The position numbers and the translations under genes are program-made. From assembly GCF_032854445.1 (NCBI RefSeq), contig NC_088307.1, positions 23,943,953 through 24,007,952 of the forward strand: a stretch of 64,000 nucleotides of DNA, in the 5' to 3' direction. The DNA comes from Liolophura sinensis (lineage: Eukaryota; Mollusca; Polyplacophora; Chitonida; Chitonidae). The notes under the pieces were generated by a model. The model was given only the letters and a program-made list of their open reading frames with translations. It had not been told where the DNA came from and did no database searches. Shown in pieces: positions 1-14,500 of this stretch (within the stretch, counting starts at the first letter, position 1; the number at the start of each line of letters is the position of its first letter).

Positions 1-556
1 TGCTGTACACCGATCACACTGTCGTCGCTGCTCTGTTTTTACTCGGTATCCTGTACGTCTATCACTCTGTCGTCGATGCTCTGGTTTTACTCTCCATGCT
101 GTACGTCTATCACACTGTCGCCACTGCTCTGGCTTTACTCTCTATGCTGTACGTCTATCACACTGTCGTCGCTGCTCTGGCCTTACTCTCTATGCTGTAC
201 GTCTATCAAACTGTCGTCGCTGCTCTGAATTTACTCTCCATGCTGTACGTCTATCACACTGTCGTCGCTGCTCTGGTATTACTCTCTGTGTTGTACGTCT
301 ATCAAACTGTCGTCGCTGCTCTGAATTTACTTTCCATGCTGTACGTCTATCACACTGTCGTCGCTGCTCTGGCCTTACTCTCTATGCTGTACGTCTATCA
401 CACTGTCGTCGCTGCTCTGGTTTTACTCTCTATGCTGTACGTCTATCAAACTGTCGTCGCTGCTCTGGTTTTACTCTCCATGCTGTACGTCTATCACACT
501 GTCGTCATTGCTCTGGTTTTACTCTCTAAGCCGTACGTTTATCACACTGTAACATT
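1..556. repeat. 48-bp minisatellite, about 12 units
   Basis: Units of 48 bp recur with CTGTACGTCTATCACACTG followed by TCGTCGCTGCTCTGG and TTTTACTCTCTATG. Unit starts fall every 48 bp from position 3 to 531. The array is cut by the window edge on the left and decays at about 556. Because 48 is a multiple of three, one frame stays open as a 16-residue hydrophobic repeat; this is not evidence of a gene. The same unit forms an array at 40.97-41.46 kb and occurs singly at the ends of an inverted-repeat element family. Confidence 0.95.
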
Positions 557-732
557 GACTCGAGGTCCTGCTTCACGCTAATGGCACCTCACGGGATTAA
601 AAAATATGCCACTTCCTTATTGTTCGCGGAAACAATTTTTGTTAAACGACGTCTCTTTGTACTAAGGCAGGAATTAAAGTCCATCTTTGCTTGGAATGGA
701 TTCCACAATGTAGTAAAACATAATCTAATATA

Positions 733-1117
733 GGACTGCTTCGGTGGCCTAATGGTTAATGCGTCCGGCTCGAAAGTTGGAGACCCTGTATCAAAAACCC
801 GGATACGAAAGACTTCAAAATGGTAATTGTTACCGCCTCGTTTAGCGCTCAGCACTGAGAGCTTAGAGCAAGGAAACAGGATTGGTTGGCCCAGTGTGAA
901 TATAATGTGACTTTGAAGGGTGTCGTGTGGCGTCTTCGGCGTGATACTTCAGTGGAGGCAGCACTTTGGCGGCAGGGACTCTCCCTGTCACCAGAAGACA
1001 CAATGTATGTACACACGCCCAATGGTCCCTCATTGTTATGTGGCTGAATAATTGTTAAGGACGACGTTAAACCCCAAGCATTCACTCATTCATTTATTCA
1101 TTGATTGATTCATTCAA
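733..1117 (+). mobile_element. tRNA-derived SINE, family 2, diverged copy
   Basis: It starts with a tRNA-like head (GGTGGCCTAATGGTTAA, A-box-like) and ends with GACGACGTTAAACCCCAAGC followed by CATTCACTCATTCATT-type short repeats. The middle and tail match the cleaner copies at 22.1 and 50.5 kb. The B-box region is decayed, so it is an older insertion. Confidence 0.75.
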
Positions 1118-2905
1118 AACGTATTATCTTGCATGGATCCATTTGATGAAGAACATTAAAAGATTTTAAGCCCGACTATTTTTACGTATTTCTTTTTCAA
1201 GGGGCGGCTTCCAAAATATTTCAAAGATGCTAGGTTGTCGAGCCAGCTATGATTGTCTTAGCTCTCAACAAGTTATACTTTTTTCCCACATTTAAGGTAT
1301 TTATACAATTCGAATCTGGTTCTCATCTTTAAATGAGAGGAAAGACAAGGAAATGAAGAATCAAATTGTGAAATAAAAAACACACCGCCAAAAGTAACCC
1401 TTGTGGGTTCTATAATATCTTTAGTTTAATTATACCTATATGTATTTTATGGGTGCCTAACACACAGTGGGCAGGTGTACAGGTGTATATAGATGTATGT
1501 GAATAAGAAACCGGAGTGCCCTCAGCAGTGGACCGTCCTTTGCAAGTTACCTGACAAAAGCTCTTTGCAATCAAGCCGAAGCCAAGAAATAGCCAGTGCT
1601 GTATTAGAACTCTTGGGGATATAATTCTATTAGTCTTTGTGCCTATTTTAGACTTGTGAAGTAGGTTGCCTTTCTGCCAAGTTTACATGATCTTAGCTCC
1701 GTTTCTGGCTTCTTCCTTGTCATATTCTCAAGAAAGTTTCATTTTTACCACCGTGATAACCTGATGATCTGGGTGAAGCAAACAGTAGTAGCGCTATCCA
1801 GAGGCCCCACCGCCGACATATAAGTGAACGATTCTTGAGTAGGGCCTAAAACACCAATCAAATAACTAAATACAACCGTAGAAAGGATATCCAGTGGTCT
1901 GGTTGCAGCGAGACTATTGGGCATCCTTTCCTTACATAAAGTTCTTCGGGTCTGACATGCGCACTCTAATACTCATTCCAGTCATGGCACTGACGGTTTT
2001 TAGACAAACCGGTAACGTATTACTCATGCATTGCAACAAAACTATAGGTCAATCCAGTTTGAACCTGAGCTGTCATTGCTGGAAATTAAGGGTTTTATTA
2101 TTGGTCAAATAAAGGACGTAAGACCCGGGAGCAAAAGCAACCTTTGTCGAAAAATAATAATGACAATTTCGACGAAAATAACAGCCATAACGGAGTTTTA
2201 AATTCTACTTCACCGCAATTAATGAATTATTGAAAACAATTGTATATCAGCTGCATGTAACAACAAAAAGATTCCCAAAAGTTTGTCATTCAATTTTATT
2301 TTATTGATGTCCATGCATGGACAAAACAAACATATCACAGCTAAACAAAAGTTTGGTGGGTGTAGTATTACGTATATCGTATACTGTGTATAACAACATT
2401 TATTTTTCAAGAGATGGCACTTTGAGTTCAAATATATACATATGTAAATATGTGTATATATACATATATACATACACATTACATTTTTAATAAATATGAC
2501 ATTTCCAAGTAATTCAAGGTTTCTTTGGATTCAAGCTATGTAAACGAAAAAAAAAACCTTTTATTAATTTTTCGTGAAAGTTTGGAAATGTTCTGAGTTT
2601 GAAGTAATACTGACGTCTTTAGTCGGCGAGATAAACTTGTATTTCATATATACATATACTTATGTATCTCAAATACATGTATGTATTTTAAATACATCAA
2701 TACAGAGTGTAAAGCTTCAGTACAAAAAATAGACCCACCTTTACAATAATATGCATCCAAGCCCTTTGATATCAAACAAATAACAATTTAAAGCAGATCC
2801 AAAATGAGGACAACCATGTCTATTCCACGTTAGTAAGTTGATTTTGCACATTTAAGTCCCTGAGAATATGAAAGAAAAATAAATAAATAACTAATATCGC
2901 CTACG
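1118..2905. other. Intergenic and FAM78 3' flank
   Basis: AT-rich sequence with no supported gene. It should include the FAM78 3' UTR; a reversed polyadenylation hexamer lies at 2295-2300. Short TA-rich runs occur at 2440-2475 and 2640-2700. Nothing else was recognised. Confidence 0.5.
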
Positions 2906-5504
2906 TCATAACCTGCTGTCAGGTTGGTGGTTGCTTGGTGACGGATCCAATGCTTTCTCTGTCCAAGAAGGTGGGATAATCACGAGCGGTTTTCCTTCGC
3001 ATGGCCGCCAGACTAGCATCTGTGCACTGTTCGCATTAGGCGGCACTAAGGCACACTTTGGAATTGGAACATTCCTAGAGACGAGCTGAGGTTGCTCTGG
3101 CACTGGGTCGCTGACCAACTTCGCCCTGTGGCCGAGTGGCCGCTGGGGCTGGACCATAATGTCCAGTTTCATAGTCCACCGAATGGTCTTTAAGATGTAG
3201 GACCGGCGATCCGCCATGTTCCAAGCGACAAGCCAGACGTAGAAACTTTGGTCTCGCTGAACTCTCGTGAGATTCGGATCCTTTTGACCGCTATTGGCTG
3301 GATTTCGCCACGTGACGTGAGGATGGAAATTGTCATGCATTGCTACATAGGCCTCGCGTTCTTTGCAGGGCCCTTTGAAAATGGCCGTCTCATCGTTTGA
3401 CCCGTACCATGGATAATGACGACCGTCACAATCGCTGATCATCGGCCGACCACTCTTCAGTTCTGGAAACTCCCAGCTCGTGCTGCAAACGGAAGTTTCG
3501 AAACCATTAAGTTTTGTTTTTTGTCAGTAAAACAGAACACCTAATGTGGTATAATGGAATCCCGATTAAACTTCCATAATACATGCATTAAATGGTACGA
3601 TTGCCTGTTCAGAAAAGTATACATTTCTCACGAGCAGTTTTGATCAGTCGCCAGAAGTCAAAGGTTTACCACATCAGAACAATCTCCGCCAGGGTTTACC
3701 AAGTCACTACAATCTTCCCCAGGGTTTACCAAGTCAGTACATCCTCCCCCAGGGTTTACTAAGTCAGTACAACTTCCCCCAGGGTTTACCAAGTCAGTAC
3801 AATCTCCCCCAGGATTTACAAAGTCAGTACAATCTCCCCCAGGGTTTACCAAGTCACTACAATCTCCCCACAGGGTTTACCAAGTCACTACAATCTCCCC
3901 CAGGGTTTACCGTCAATACAATTGCCGCCAGCATTTACCATGTCAATTCAACCGCCTAAGAGTTTACCAAGTCAGTACAACGATCTAAGGGTTTACCATG
4001 TCAGTACAACGGTCTAAGGGTTTACCAAATCAGTGTAACTGCCCAAGGTTTTACCATGTCAATACAATCGCCTAGGGGTTTACCGTCAATACAATTGCCG
4101 CCAGCATTTACCAGGTCATTTCAACCGCCTAAGAGTTTATCAAGTCAGTACAACGGTCTAAGGGTTTACCGAGTCAGTACAACGGTCCAAGGGTTTACCA
4201 AATCAGTGTAACTGCCCAAGGTTTTACCATGTCAATACAATCGCCTAGGGGTTTACCGTCAATACAATTGCCGCCAGCATTTACCAGGTCAATTCAACGG
4301 CCTAAGAGTTTACCAAGTCAGTACAACGGTCCAAGGGTTTACCAAGTCAGTACAACGGTTCAAGGGTTTACAAAGTCAGTGCAACCGCCCAAGGGTTTAC
4401 AAAGTCAGTGCAACCGCCCAAGGTTTTACCATGTCGATACAATCGCCTCAGGCTTGACCGTGTCAGTACAATCGCCCAGTGGTTTAACAAGTCAGAACAG
4501 AGTGAAACACTTAGTGGAGGTCTCTGAAGATCCCCAAATTTGATTCACTGCATGAAAAATTGGCAACGTGCTATATGAAGGTCTCATCTATAAGATGTAC
4601 TTACAATCCGTCTGCGCCGTAGGTATTGTGGAACATCATCTCGGTGCAGGCCTGGATCCAGCCGACCTTCCACTTTTCTCCCTCCTCAAGAGGGCCCATC
4701 TGGACAAGAGCACTGGCTCTGAAAACAAAACAGGGCTCACATGTATATTCGTCGCACACTGTGTTAATGTAATTGTTTATGAACGCATTGATAACACAGC
4801 GTTTTGAGTTATTCTAGAGCAGTGACGCGTCTAAAAAATTTCAATTAACGTCACTGCATTTTCTTCCCCCAGTTCTGCTTGAACCATGGTACCTCGGGGT
4901 GTGTAAAATGCTACTATATTTAAGCATTTACACGTAGCGTTAAAATAAAACCCTCACTGACGTAAACTGAGGCACATAACCATCATCTTATTTATATCTA
5001 TATATTTACCTTAACATGCATTTGTAATTATACGAGCTACACAGACGGTCCAAATGACAGTAGAACGCATCATCTTCTTCTGTGACGTTGCAGTGCATGT
5101 ATGTTTTATGAGTACGGGTGCAGCAATAATTGTGACACAATAAAGGAAAGAACGAATGCATGACACCTATTAATTAAATAACGAATACATGACCTAGCCT
5201 ACATATCCGTCACCAGTTTGCTATAAGTACAAACCGTTTACCAAGAAACCGCATGATTAACCAAGAACAACTGGGTCATCCAACTCGGAGAGCTGTGTGT
5301 TCAAACATAATCAAACCTTGAACCTTGCTGGCTGGGGCAAATGTTCCTTGCAATTTTCCAAGAACTGTTATCAAGGGATCAATCATTGGAAAAATCGTGT
5401 GGTGTTATGCGGAGTTTCCCGGAACTCCGGGCATACAGCTCCCCCTTCCCCGCTACTGTATGTATGACACAGCTTTGAGAATCGGCTCTTCCAGGAAACG
5501 AAAG

Positions 5505-5557
<53 letters not shown>

Positions 5558-8500
5558 AAATTATGTATGTGTGTATTGTTGTCAACAATACACAAGGAAG
5601 GTTTGGTAGTTGTCCCTGGAGATACATAGTCATGTTTTATGCAGAGAATTCTATGCTTTTTTCCAAGACGTTATATATCTATGACTACATGCATGCATGG
5701 CAAACAGTGAAAGGCACGTTCGCCTCATACCTATATAGCCGTATGTGGATGCACATTGACAGAATGGAAAGAAAAAAGAAACAGTACAATCTTCATATCC
5801 ACTTTGTGCTACACAACCGGGCACACCTTTACAGTGACATGAATATTTTTTTTTCGTAGCAATGCATTTCGATTCCTGATATGTACACATATCCCTGAGC
5901 ACCCGTGTTTACTTGTGGATATGTGTTATATTTAAAACCCCGTGTTTTGAGAGCGACATCATGCACTCGCAATTACTAAAAGCAGCAGCTCTCACAATTC
6001 GACATGTGTATTCGATAACAGCTATAAACGGTAGTTTTATTATAGCCTTCACAGGAATCTGACTGTATAAATACAGAATATTCCTGTATCAAGGTGGCTT
6101 TGTTCAGGTTGCAATGACACACGAAGGGCATCTTGGTTGTATATATGACGTACACGCCGCACTTTCATCCCTGGAGATTATCCCGTATTCTGTATATAGG
6201 CTTATAGACCACGTTGAATTAACTGACGACTTACACTGTGCATAAATGACAGCTACGGGCAATCCAAATGTGAACTAAAATGGCGGTTGTTTGTTGTACA
6301 CCATGCCTGTAGATGCGTTTACCTCAAATGCAGTTATGTTGTGATAACAACCTTGGCTTTCTTAACCCTACAGAAACTGCAGACACGGCATGCTGTAAAT
6401 ATAGACGCGATATGGCACCTGACGCTCTTCACAATTATCTAGGCAATCCGCTTACTAAGACGCGTGCACTGCACCAAATTCCAGTTATTCAGTAGACTTT
6501 GAGGAGTCCTTGCACCGAGTGATCTCGCTTATTCTCAAGAAAAAAAAATGGCCAACTCATTGGCCAACTCGCTTAGCGCATTCCCGTCGGCCAAACTAGG
6601 AACGTCCTGAAATGCATTCCCCTTCGCAGTTTCTCCATCACTCTCATCTGCTAATCGATTCCCATCGGTTAATTTTTGCTAAACGATTACATCCCTCGTT
6701 GTCCACGCAAATTTGTATCAAACATACTAATGTCTATCAGTTTTATTTCCTCTCAGGTCAGCACATTCCCGTTGGCCATTATCGCTTCCTATATACCACC
6801 TTCTCACCAACAGCTTTTCGCTTCTAAATCACATTCTCACGCATGGGACAGTTTTCGTCGTCTAGCATATAGTCCTCGAACACTTTCCCACTGAGCACAT
6901 TTACATCGGCCATATTTCCTCTTTTGGCCCGTTTTCTCTTTATAGGACACTCTTAATGACCACCCTCTCTCTCCACGTTTATTGCACATTCCCATCGGCC
7001 ACTTTCCCATTTAGGCAAATTTTCATCGGCCAATTTCCATTGGTCACATTCCCTTCCTAGCACATTCCCATTGTTTATTCCATGACCCCGCAACCCTCCC
7101 ACCTCCTCCGACCTCATCTTACAAGTTTGAAAAATCCACTCTCCCATTATAACGCCAACCCATCCCTTTAGCAAATTCCCATCAGCCCCATTCCCAGTCT
7201 AGATATCACATTCCAACAAAGTTCCCGTCCGCCAAGTTACCATCATGCTGGCCAGGGCACATCTACCTGTCCCGCGTGGCTGATTTCGTCAAAGAAGCAG
7301 TATATTGCAAAAAGCAAAGTACCCCAAACCCATGCACCATTTAATACCACCCCAACCCACACGCGTTCCTTTTCTCGCGTGCACATCACACCAACATACC
7401 CTCTCCTGCAATTCCGCATATATCCACACACATTGACGGGAACCAGATGGAACCAGACTCGCTTTGTATCTTCGTATAGTCAATGCGTTGCCGAGCAACA
7501 GAATTGGTTTATTGCGTTTTTCTGGGAAGGCGGATTATTTTTGCTCCCGACTGTTTAGAATCAGGTGGGGTGACCTGTCCAGTCGAGAAGCTAATGACCG
7601 TTTCTCTGAAACAATAACAATTACTTGCAGACAGTCTTTGCAACCCAATCAGCCTGATGGTTCCAGGCTATACAAGCTATCGCCGCATGATGTTTTATTA
7701 TCGATATTTCAAGGAAAACTGCAATGGAAGAAATGCGAAAGGCACGGCACATTTTTGTTTTCACCTGCACATATTCTTCATTCCAGTTCCAGATCTATAC
7801 AGACACTAATTGCATCGTGTTTTGTTGTCGATTTAAAACAAAGGCGTTTAAAAGAAAACTGCAATGGAAACAATGCGAAAGTCAATGCACTTTCATTTCT
7901 TTTGTATTTCCGCTTGCAAGTATTTCCTCAATGTGAGGAAAAGCAATGTGAAAAAACCTTCATTTTTTTTATCTTTCCGCCTGCATCACCCCCCACCCCC
8001 CACCACACACACCATGAATCCAAACCCGCCAGCCCTCTATCCAACCAACCCATTCACCCCACTCCACCTTAATTGCTATGTAATGTTCGCTTAGACATCC
8101 ATGCTTTTGTGTATTCCGTGTTCAAATACAGCTGTCGCTAGTTTGATTTCCTCTGCGGCTTTTAGCCCAGAGCTTTGTCAAGTACCTGGAGAAGGTATGT
8201 GTCCTTTTTTCCGGACAATCTGGTTTCCTCCACCCGCAAACCTGATTGTCGCCACATAAGTAAAAAGATTATTGGACAGCGGGAGGAAACCGCTTAGAAT
8301 TTAATTAGCTGTTATCCATATGTGTCCAGGAGGTCAATGCGTACAGTACAGTGAACTCCACGATTTCTACGATAAAATACACTTTGCATTTAAAGGTCCA
8401 AAAATGCAAACTTGCGCCCTTTTGCTATTTTATTACTTTGACAAATAGATTTACGATCGCGATTAATATACCATTCATAACAGATTATGGATCATCATAA

Positions 8501-11500
8501 AAACATCAAATGTCCTGTTCCACGTAATTTGTTTTACTATCGTCGTGCAAAACGATATGTGAATGCTGTTTTTAAATCCAGTCTAGTACTGGAACCTGAG
8601 ACTACATACAACTGCGTAATTAATGGGACTATATGCGTTTGAGAAAACATTATACGACGAATGCAGTGTTTCATTTCAGCTTTTTTTTTATCCAACAACT
8701 GTCAGATAATATATGTGCACATCATGTGTGATGCGGCCTATAATGACACCAGATTCTATATCGCGCATTGCCTCGGACTATAAACTATTTGCGAGGGTAC
8801 AAAGCGACCAAAGGTTATATTTAGTTTCTATCGAAAGCAAACTACATGCGTATAAAGAAATTAGACATTTATATACTCCGGGGAACATCAACAACATTTT
8901 CCAAAGGAAATTCCTGAGCAGCTGTTACGTGTATATACATGAACTGTGTTGACCAAAAACAACGTGCAAGGTGTTCTGACAGACATTTTAATGTTTACAG
9001 TTCAAACAGCACGAATGATGCAAAATGTTTTGGTTCGCTGAGGAAAGGGGCGCCTTTCTTGGAGCAATGGTGACTGGTGTGCAAGCCTAGCTGATCATTA
9101 CCCCTTTGTAATGCATGCGTTCTGTGTTTATACCACGGAATCCGCCCATAAATCGTCATCCTAAAAGTAGCAATGGACAATAGACTACGCAGTTTTGATC
9201 TGAATTACTTTATAAGAAGGAAACGTTCCCCACTGGGCCAAACCACTTTTCGTGATCTTCGATTTAAGAAAATAAGAATATAGTACAGAGTCTCAAACAG
9301 CCAGGAAAATGTCATCTTGGGAATAAAAAACATGCGTAATTAAACTGTACAGCATGCGCGGATTGGGCTTCATGGCCACGCCATTCTTATTTTTGGAGTT
9401 TGTTTCGAAGGATTTGGTGACATCGTGCGAGAAATGTTGCTCTATAATGGTAACTTATAATAATAATACTGGTTTTTAAACTCCCTCACACTCTCACGGC
9501 GGTTAAATTTATTGGCGGGGGATCAAGAGTGCCCAGAGTAAAAACTGCGCCCTCCCACAGGTGCTTGCGAAACCCCCTGTCTTAAAGCAGCAGTCGACCC
9601 AGCGAGAGCTGGATTCGAACTCGCGACCTCACAAGACGACAGGTCTTGGAATGAGAGAGTTGACATCAGAGGAATTAAAACGCTCAGAGAACTCCTTCTC
9701 TCGGTATTTGTGGCAGTGGAAGAAAACACCTCCAGGAAAATAAGATAAATCAGTTTGGTGTATATAATGTAAGCAATTACATACATGTCCTTGGAACAGA
9801 TATAAATATGCAAATATGTTTAGACTATATGGTCTCTTTAGACCATATGTGGACTGAAATCAATATTTTCGCTAGTTCTAAGAAAAGGGACCTGTAATTG
9901 ACGGTGAACTGCTTTGATGGCAAGAGATTATTATTCAAAAATGGTGTCAAAACAATGAAAGCATCAATGACGCACATGTACATCGGGTACTTCCTTTAGC
10001 AACTGCTCATGGTTACACAACATACATATGGGGTTATATATGGGGGTAGTTTCAGCGTTTCTATACTGAACCGATGCTATATCTGCATGCACAACACACG
10101 CAAAACTATAGTAGTATATAAATGACTCAAGGCAGTGTAACATCTAAACCTGTTTTTTTTTCCTTTGGAAGTTTTCGTGCGCTAAGGAATATTTCACTAC
10201 GTGCCGGCTGTCAAGTTTAGGTGCCAATGGAGGAGCGCCAGAATGTCCCAGAGGAAATCGCCGCACCTCGTCAGGTGTATGTATGAGAAACCCACTCACG
10301 TAAGGCCGCAACTCGCCAGGTGTATATATGACAAACCCACTCACGTAAGGCCGCACCTCGTCAGGTGTATGTATGACAAACCCACTCACGTAAGGCCGTA
10401 ACTCGCCAGGTGTATATATGACAAACTTACTCGCGTAAGGCCGCAACTCGCCAGGTGTATATATGACAAACTCATTCGCGTAAGGCCGCAACTCGCCAGG
10501 TGTGTATATGACAAACCCACTCACGTAAGGCCGCAACTCGCCAGGTGTATATATGATAAACCCACTCACGTAAGGCCGCTCCTCGTCAGGTTTATGTGTG
10601 ACAAACCCACTCGCGTAAGCCCGCAACTCGCCAAGTGTGTATATGACAAACCCACTCGCGTGAGGCCGCAACTCACCGGGTGTAAACATGACAAACTCAC
10701 TCACGTAAGGCCCCCCCTCGTTAGGTTTATGTATGACAAACCCACTCGCGTAAGCCCGCAAGTCGCCAAGTGTGTATATGACAAACCCACTCGCGTGAGG
10801 CCGCAACTCGCCGGGTGTAAACATGACAAACTCACTCACGTAAGGCCGCACCTCGTCAGGTGTATGTATGACAAACCCACTCGCGTAAGGCCGTACCTCG
10901 TCAGGTGTATGTATGGCAAACCCACTCGCGTAAGGCCGCAACTCGCCAGGTGTATACATGACAAACCCACTCACGTAAGGCAGCAGTCCAAATAATGACA
11001 ATAATCTTATGCAAAGATTAGGCTGGTTTTCAGATTTGATCCTTCAAAGTGAGTCTATACAAACTTTCATCGAAATCGAACAATACTTGGGGTATATTTT
11101 GCAAGAAGCCAAGGCGCGACAGACAGACAGACCGACAGACAGGTATGCATATTCAGATTAATATCTCTCACTTTCGCGGAAGCGGGACACACATTTTTTT
11201 ATCAAAAACAGCGAAGTTTAACAACCGTTTTCCTGTAAAACTGCAAACAACTGACGGAGGAGAATTAACGACTTAACACGACCGATAAATATTATACGCG
11301 AAATCTTCCTCGATTACGTGATTCCCGGATCATGTAAGCACATGTAAGTTTATTATAACTTAATCACGGTAGATATATTGATATCGCTGAAACAGTTTAT
11401 ATACCTGCTAGGTTTGGACTGTTACACTGTACATAGGTATTTACACCCATGTTTACATACAAATACATATGCTGCATTCAAAAGTTCAATACTGAATTAT

Positions 11501-14500
11501 GATTATGTACAGAGGCATGAAAAGTATACGCGAGCCCTGGCCAGTACGTTCGTGGGTTCGAATCTGGCCTTAGACGTTAGCTTCGCGTTGAGGTTTTGCA
11601 CATACAGGCGAGGTATATGTAGGCCTATGAGGATTTCTTCTGGGATGTGTAACCAATGTAACAATCTGTACGCAGATGGAAAGGAAAGGAATGGTCCGTC
11701 ATGGCACCAATTAACATATTTGTGAAAGTTTGTCTGTGTGATCAAAATATAAAAATTCCATCCCTAAATTTCGTTTCATGAAAATTTCCCCAAATTGTTG
11801 TTTAAACAAGACTTGACGTGACGATTCAGTATGTGGTAATATATGCACTTTAGAAAAAATCTGGTAATCAGAATCTTCATGCTACACAACGTAGACCAAA
11901 CAGTTTACACAAAAAGAAAATCGACATATAAACATCTGTGTAAGCTATGCAGTTTAGATGACACCATGTGTAACCTGATTCATGCGGATGACATTTCAGC
12001 TGAATGGAATACTGCTAAACGGGAACGTGATTATGAGAAGGCCTATACCCGTTTATGGTAGGAGGCGGTATACGCTGTAAAAGGTTAAGTAGGTCACCTA
12101 TAACTTATTAAGTAGGTTGCCCTACCCGTCTTTTTTACTCCCAAACTAGGTCACTACATGGGCTACATCCTGACACATGTTGGTCTCTTCAGGCAGACAA
12201 ACCCACGCTTTTCATCCTATATAGCGGTGACCCGCGTCCGTGGATACTCAACCGTGTCCGTGATGTGTCTTACTATAATGACGTGGATATATATTATACA
12301 TTACAGGAGGGGTGGGGGTGGGGGGGTGTGAGGGGGAGAGTTCACATGTCTAAGTGGGCCTACTGATTTCGTTATGTGACCCTCCATGATGCGCCACAAA
12401 TCCACACCCATACCTGTGGGCATTTCATCTGTCTGAGAATATATATGATTTGTGTGTATTCAAACTTACATGTATGCCAAGGGGTCAAACGATACATACA
12501 TGTGGACTACGGGATATAATATTAAGAGATAGTCATCTGCCTATAGGCCAGCATCTGACACACATTTACTGTACAGGAGCCGAAACGAGATCCCACGTGG
12601 AGAAACGCTAGCCGGAATTAAAAAAGGGGGCGGGGCATATACATATGTATCTGTGGCGCGGTTTTGACGTGTAGCTCTTTTTAGAGAAGTACCGGCTCTT
12701 TAGTGTAAAGTGTAAACTGAAATTTTTAAGGAGCGTACCGAGGACGATAGCTTTTTGTTTCCTGTTGTTGACTTTTAACAATGAAGTTTTCCGCATCCTA
12801 CAACGTCGTACTGAGTGCACTATGCCACACGCCGGCTTACCCCTTATAGGTCCACTATTTTCATGCCACATGCTATTCCTAATTAAATTCAAAAAAAAAA
12901 AAAAAAGACAAGATAAACAGATGTTAAAAAAAGCTTGACTGGATGTCCAGACACGCGCATAAATGCCGTATATTAACGTAAGGCTCGAAGATTTCAGCAA
13001 ATGGGCTTAAAACGATATGCACCTAACGTCATGCCTGGTGTGTTATAATAACAGCGATATAACTGTAATTAGTCTGTTTAAAGTTATCAATTTCACCTTA
13101 ATAATGGCAAAGTGCCTACTTCAGAGCTATGTATTTGTTTGCTTCATCGGCATATATGGCATGTGTGTAACCTAAAAAATAAATGTTGATTATATGGCTT
13201 AACGCCAATTGGCAGAATGACGGTGTCTGTAAACCAGTAAACGTTTTGCACTCAACGTGTTTGTCATGTGTGAGTGTAGAAAAAAAGTTTACCGCAGGTA
13301 TACGCGTGCTAAGAAGTCAAATGATCACAGCATTCAGGTAATATGATGTCCTGATTTCGAAAAGAATGAACAAAAAACGTTTTAGTTTGTTTATGTATGT
13401 CAGATTGCAAATATGAAAATAAGGATGGGTTGTTGAAATTATGTTAAATCTATATGTAAAAATGGTGTGATAAAAATTAACAATGTATTTCCTGTGTGAC
13501 AATTTATTGCAGGTCTAGTTGTCAAACGGTATCGTGTTACGTATCCTAAACATTTAATTGTTTGAAATTATTACTCAATATACGGTGTCGTTATATATAT
13601 GTAGTATATGTCTGTAGGCCTGTCTGAACTTGTTCGCCAGTGCAGCTTCATGTGCGGGAAAGCATACATCTCTCAGGTGTCTATAATACGAGGAGTTGTG
13701 ACATTTAAGATGTGAAATACAAGGGAAGTCACAGCGTATTACACTGTGCATCTATACATGCAATCGGCTGCCAGCATATGCGTCACTTCCGTCATGATGC
13801 AAAAAAAAAAAAAAAAAAAAACCCACATAAAACCCACATTTAATCTAAAAGGTATATCTTTTGTCGCGAGATTCTCTGAAATTTCCTGGTTTATTGTGTT
13901 CTTAGAATATATATAAACAGAAAATATATATATATATGTGTAATAACAGCTTACAGTTATCTATATATAGTCTGTGGACTTTCACGGAAACGATAAACGC
14001 CGCAGACTGGGGCCTATATAAACGGATCAGGAGTAGAGTAGGCTTCTACGTACTATATATATGATATTCTTTATCAGTCTGTCAAGTTATGGTGTGACTG
14101 GGATTATACATGTTCCAGCTGTCAGTTTATGATATAAAATATAATAGATAATCACAAGAATGAAGTAAGTAGTTCTGGTTATTATCATTCTATTTTTTTA
14201 TATATATTCTTTCTGCCTGACAGGGGGCAGAAAGAAGAAAGACAGCCCCCCTCCCCCAAATATCCACACGCTCTCCTACCAAATCACTCACGTCCGACAG
14301 AAAAATATAAAACAAAATATACCCTATATATGAAAAAACGATGAGTGAGAAATAAAAATTAAAAATATATCGTATGTCAGGGTATATCATTTAGATGGCT
14401 GGAGATGAGATGCATGTTCACTGTTACAGTAACAACTCAGAGTTCTGCAGAATATTAGCTTACGTGACAAAAAAATATGCAGCATCATATAGTAAAATAT

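Larger units (their letters stand above)
4986..10200. other. FAM78: FAM78 intron 1, right of exon 2
   Basis: No coding sequence is supported. The stretch holds an (AT)n run at 5507-5555, and a degenerate patch at 6540-7240 where phrases such as CACATTCCCATCGGCCA recur irregularly. Around 7.69-7.94 kb there are two weakly similar blocks sharing AAAACTGCAATGGAA. A faint SINE-core fragment lies near 8190-8300, and a tRNA-like SINE at 9480-9700. The rest is unremarkable AT-rich intron. Confidence 0.55.

Noticed and set aside
96-581. 161-codon open frame of a hydrophobic 16-residue repeat
   Set aside because: It is a 48-bp minisatellite read in its open frame. The same unit occurs in non-coding element ends, and there is no unique coding part.
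10255-10985. CRISPR-like array
   Set aside because: Units are head-to-tail with no unique spacers, and the surrounding genes are animal genes with introns.
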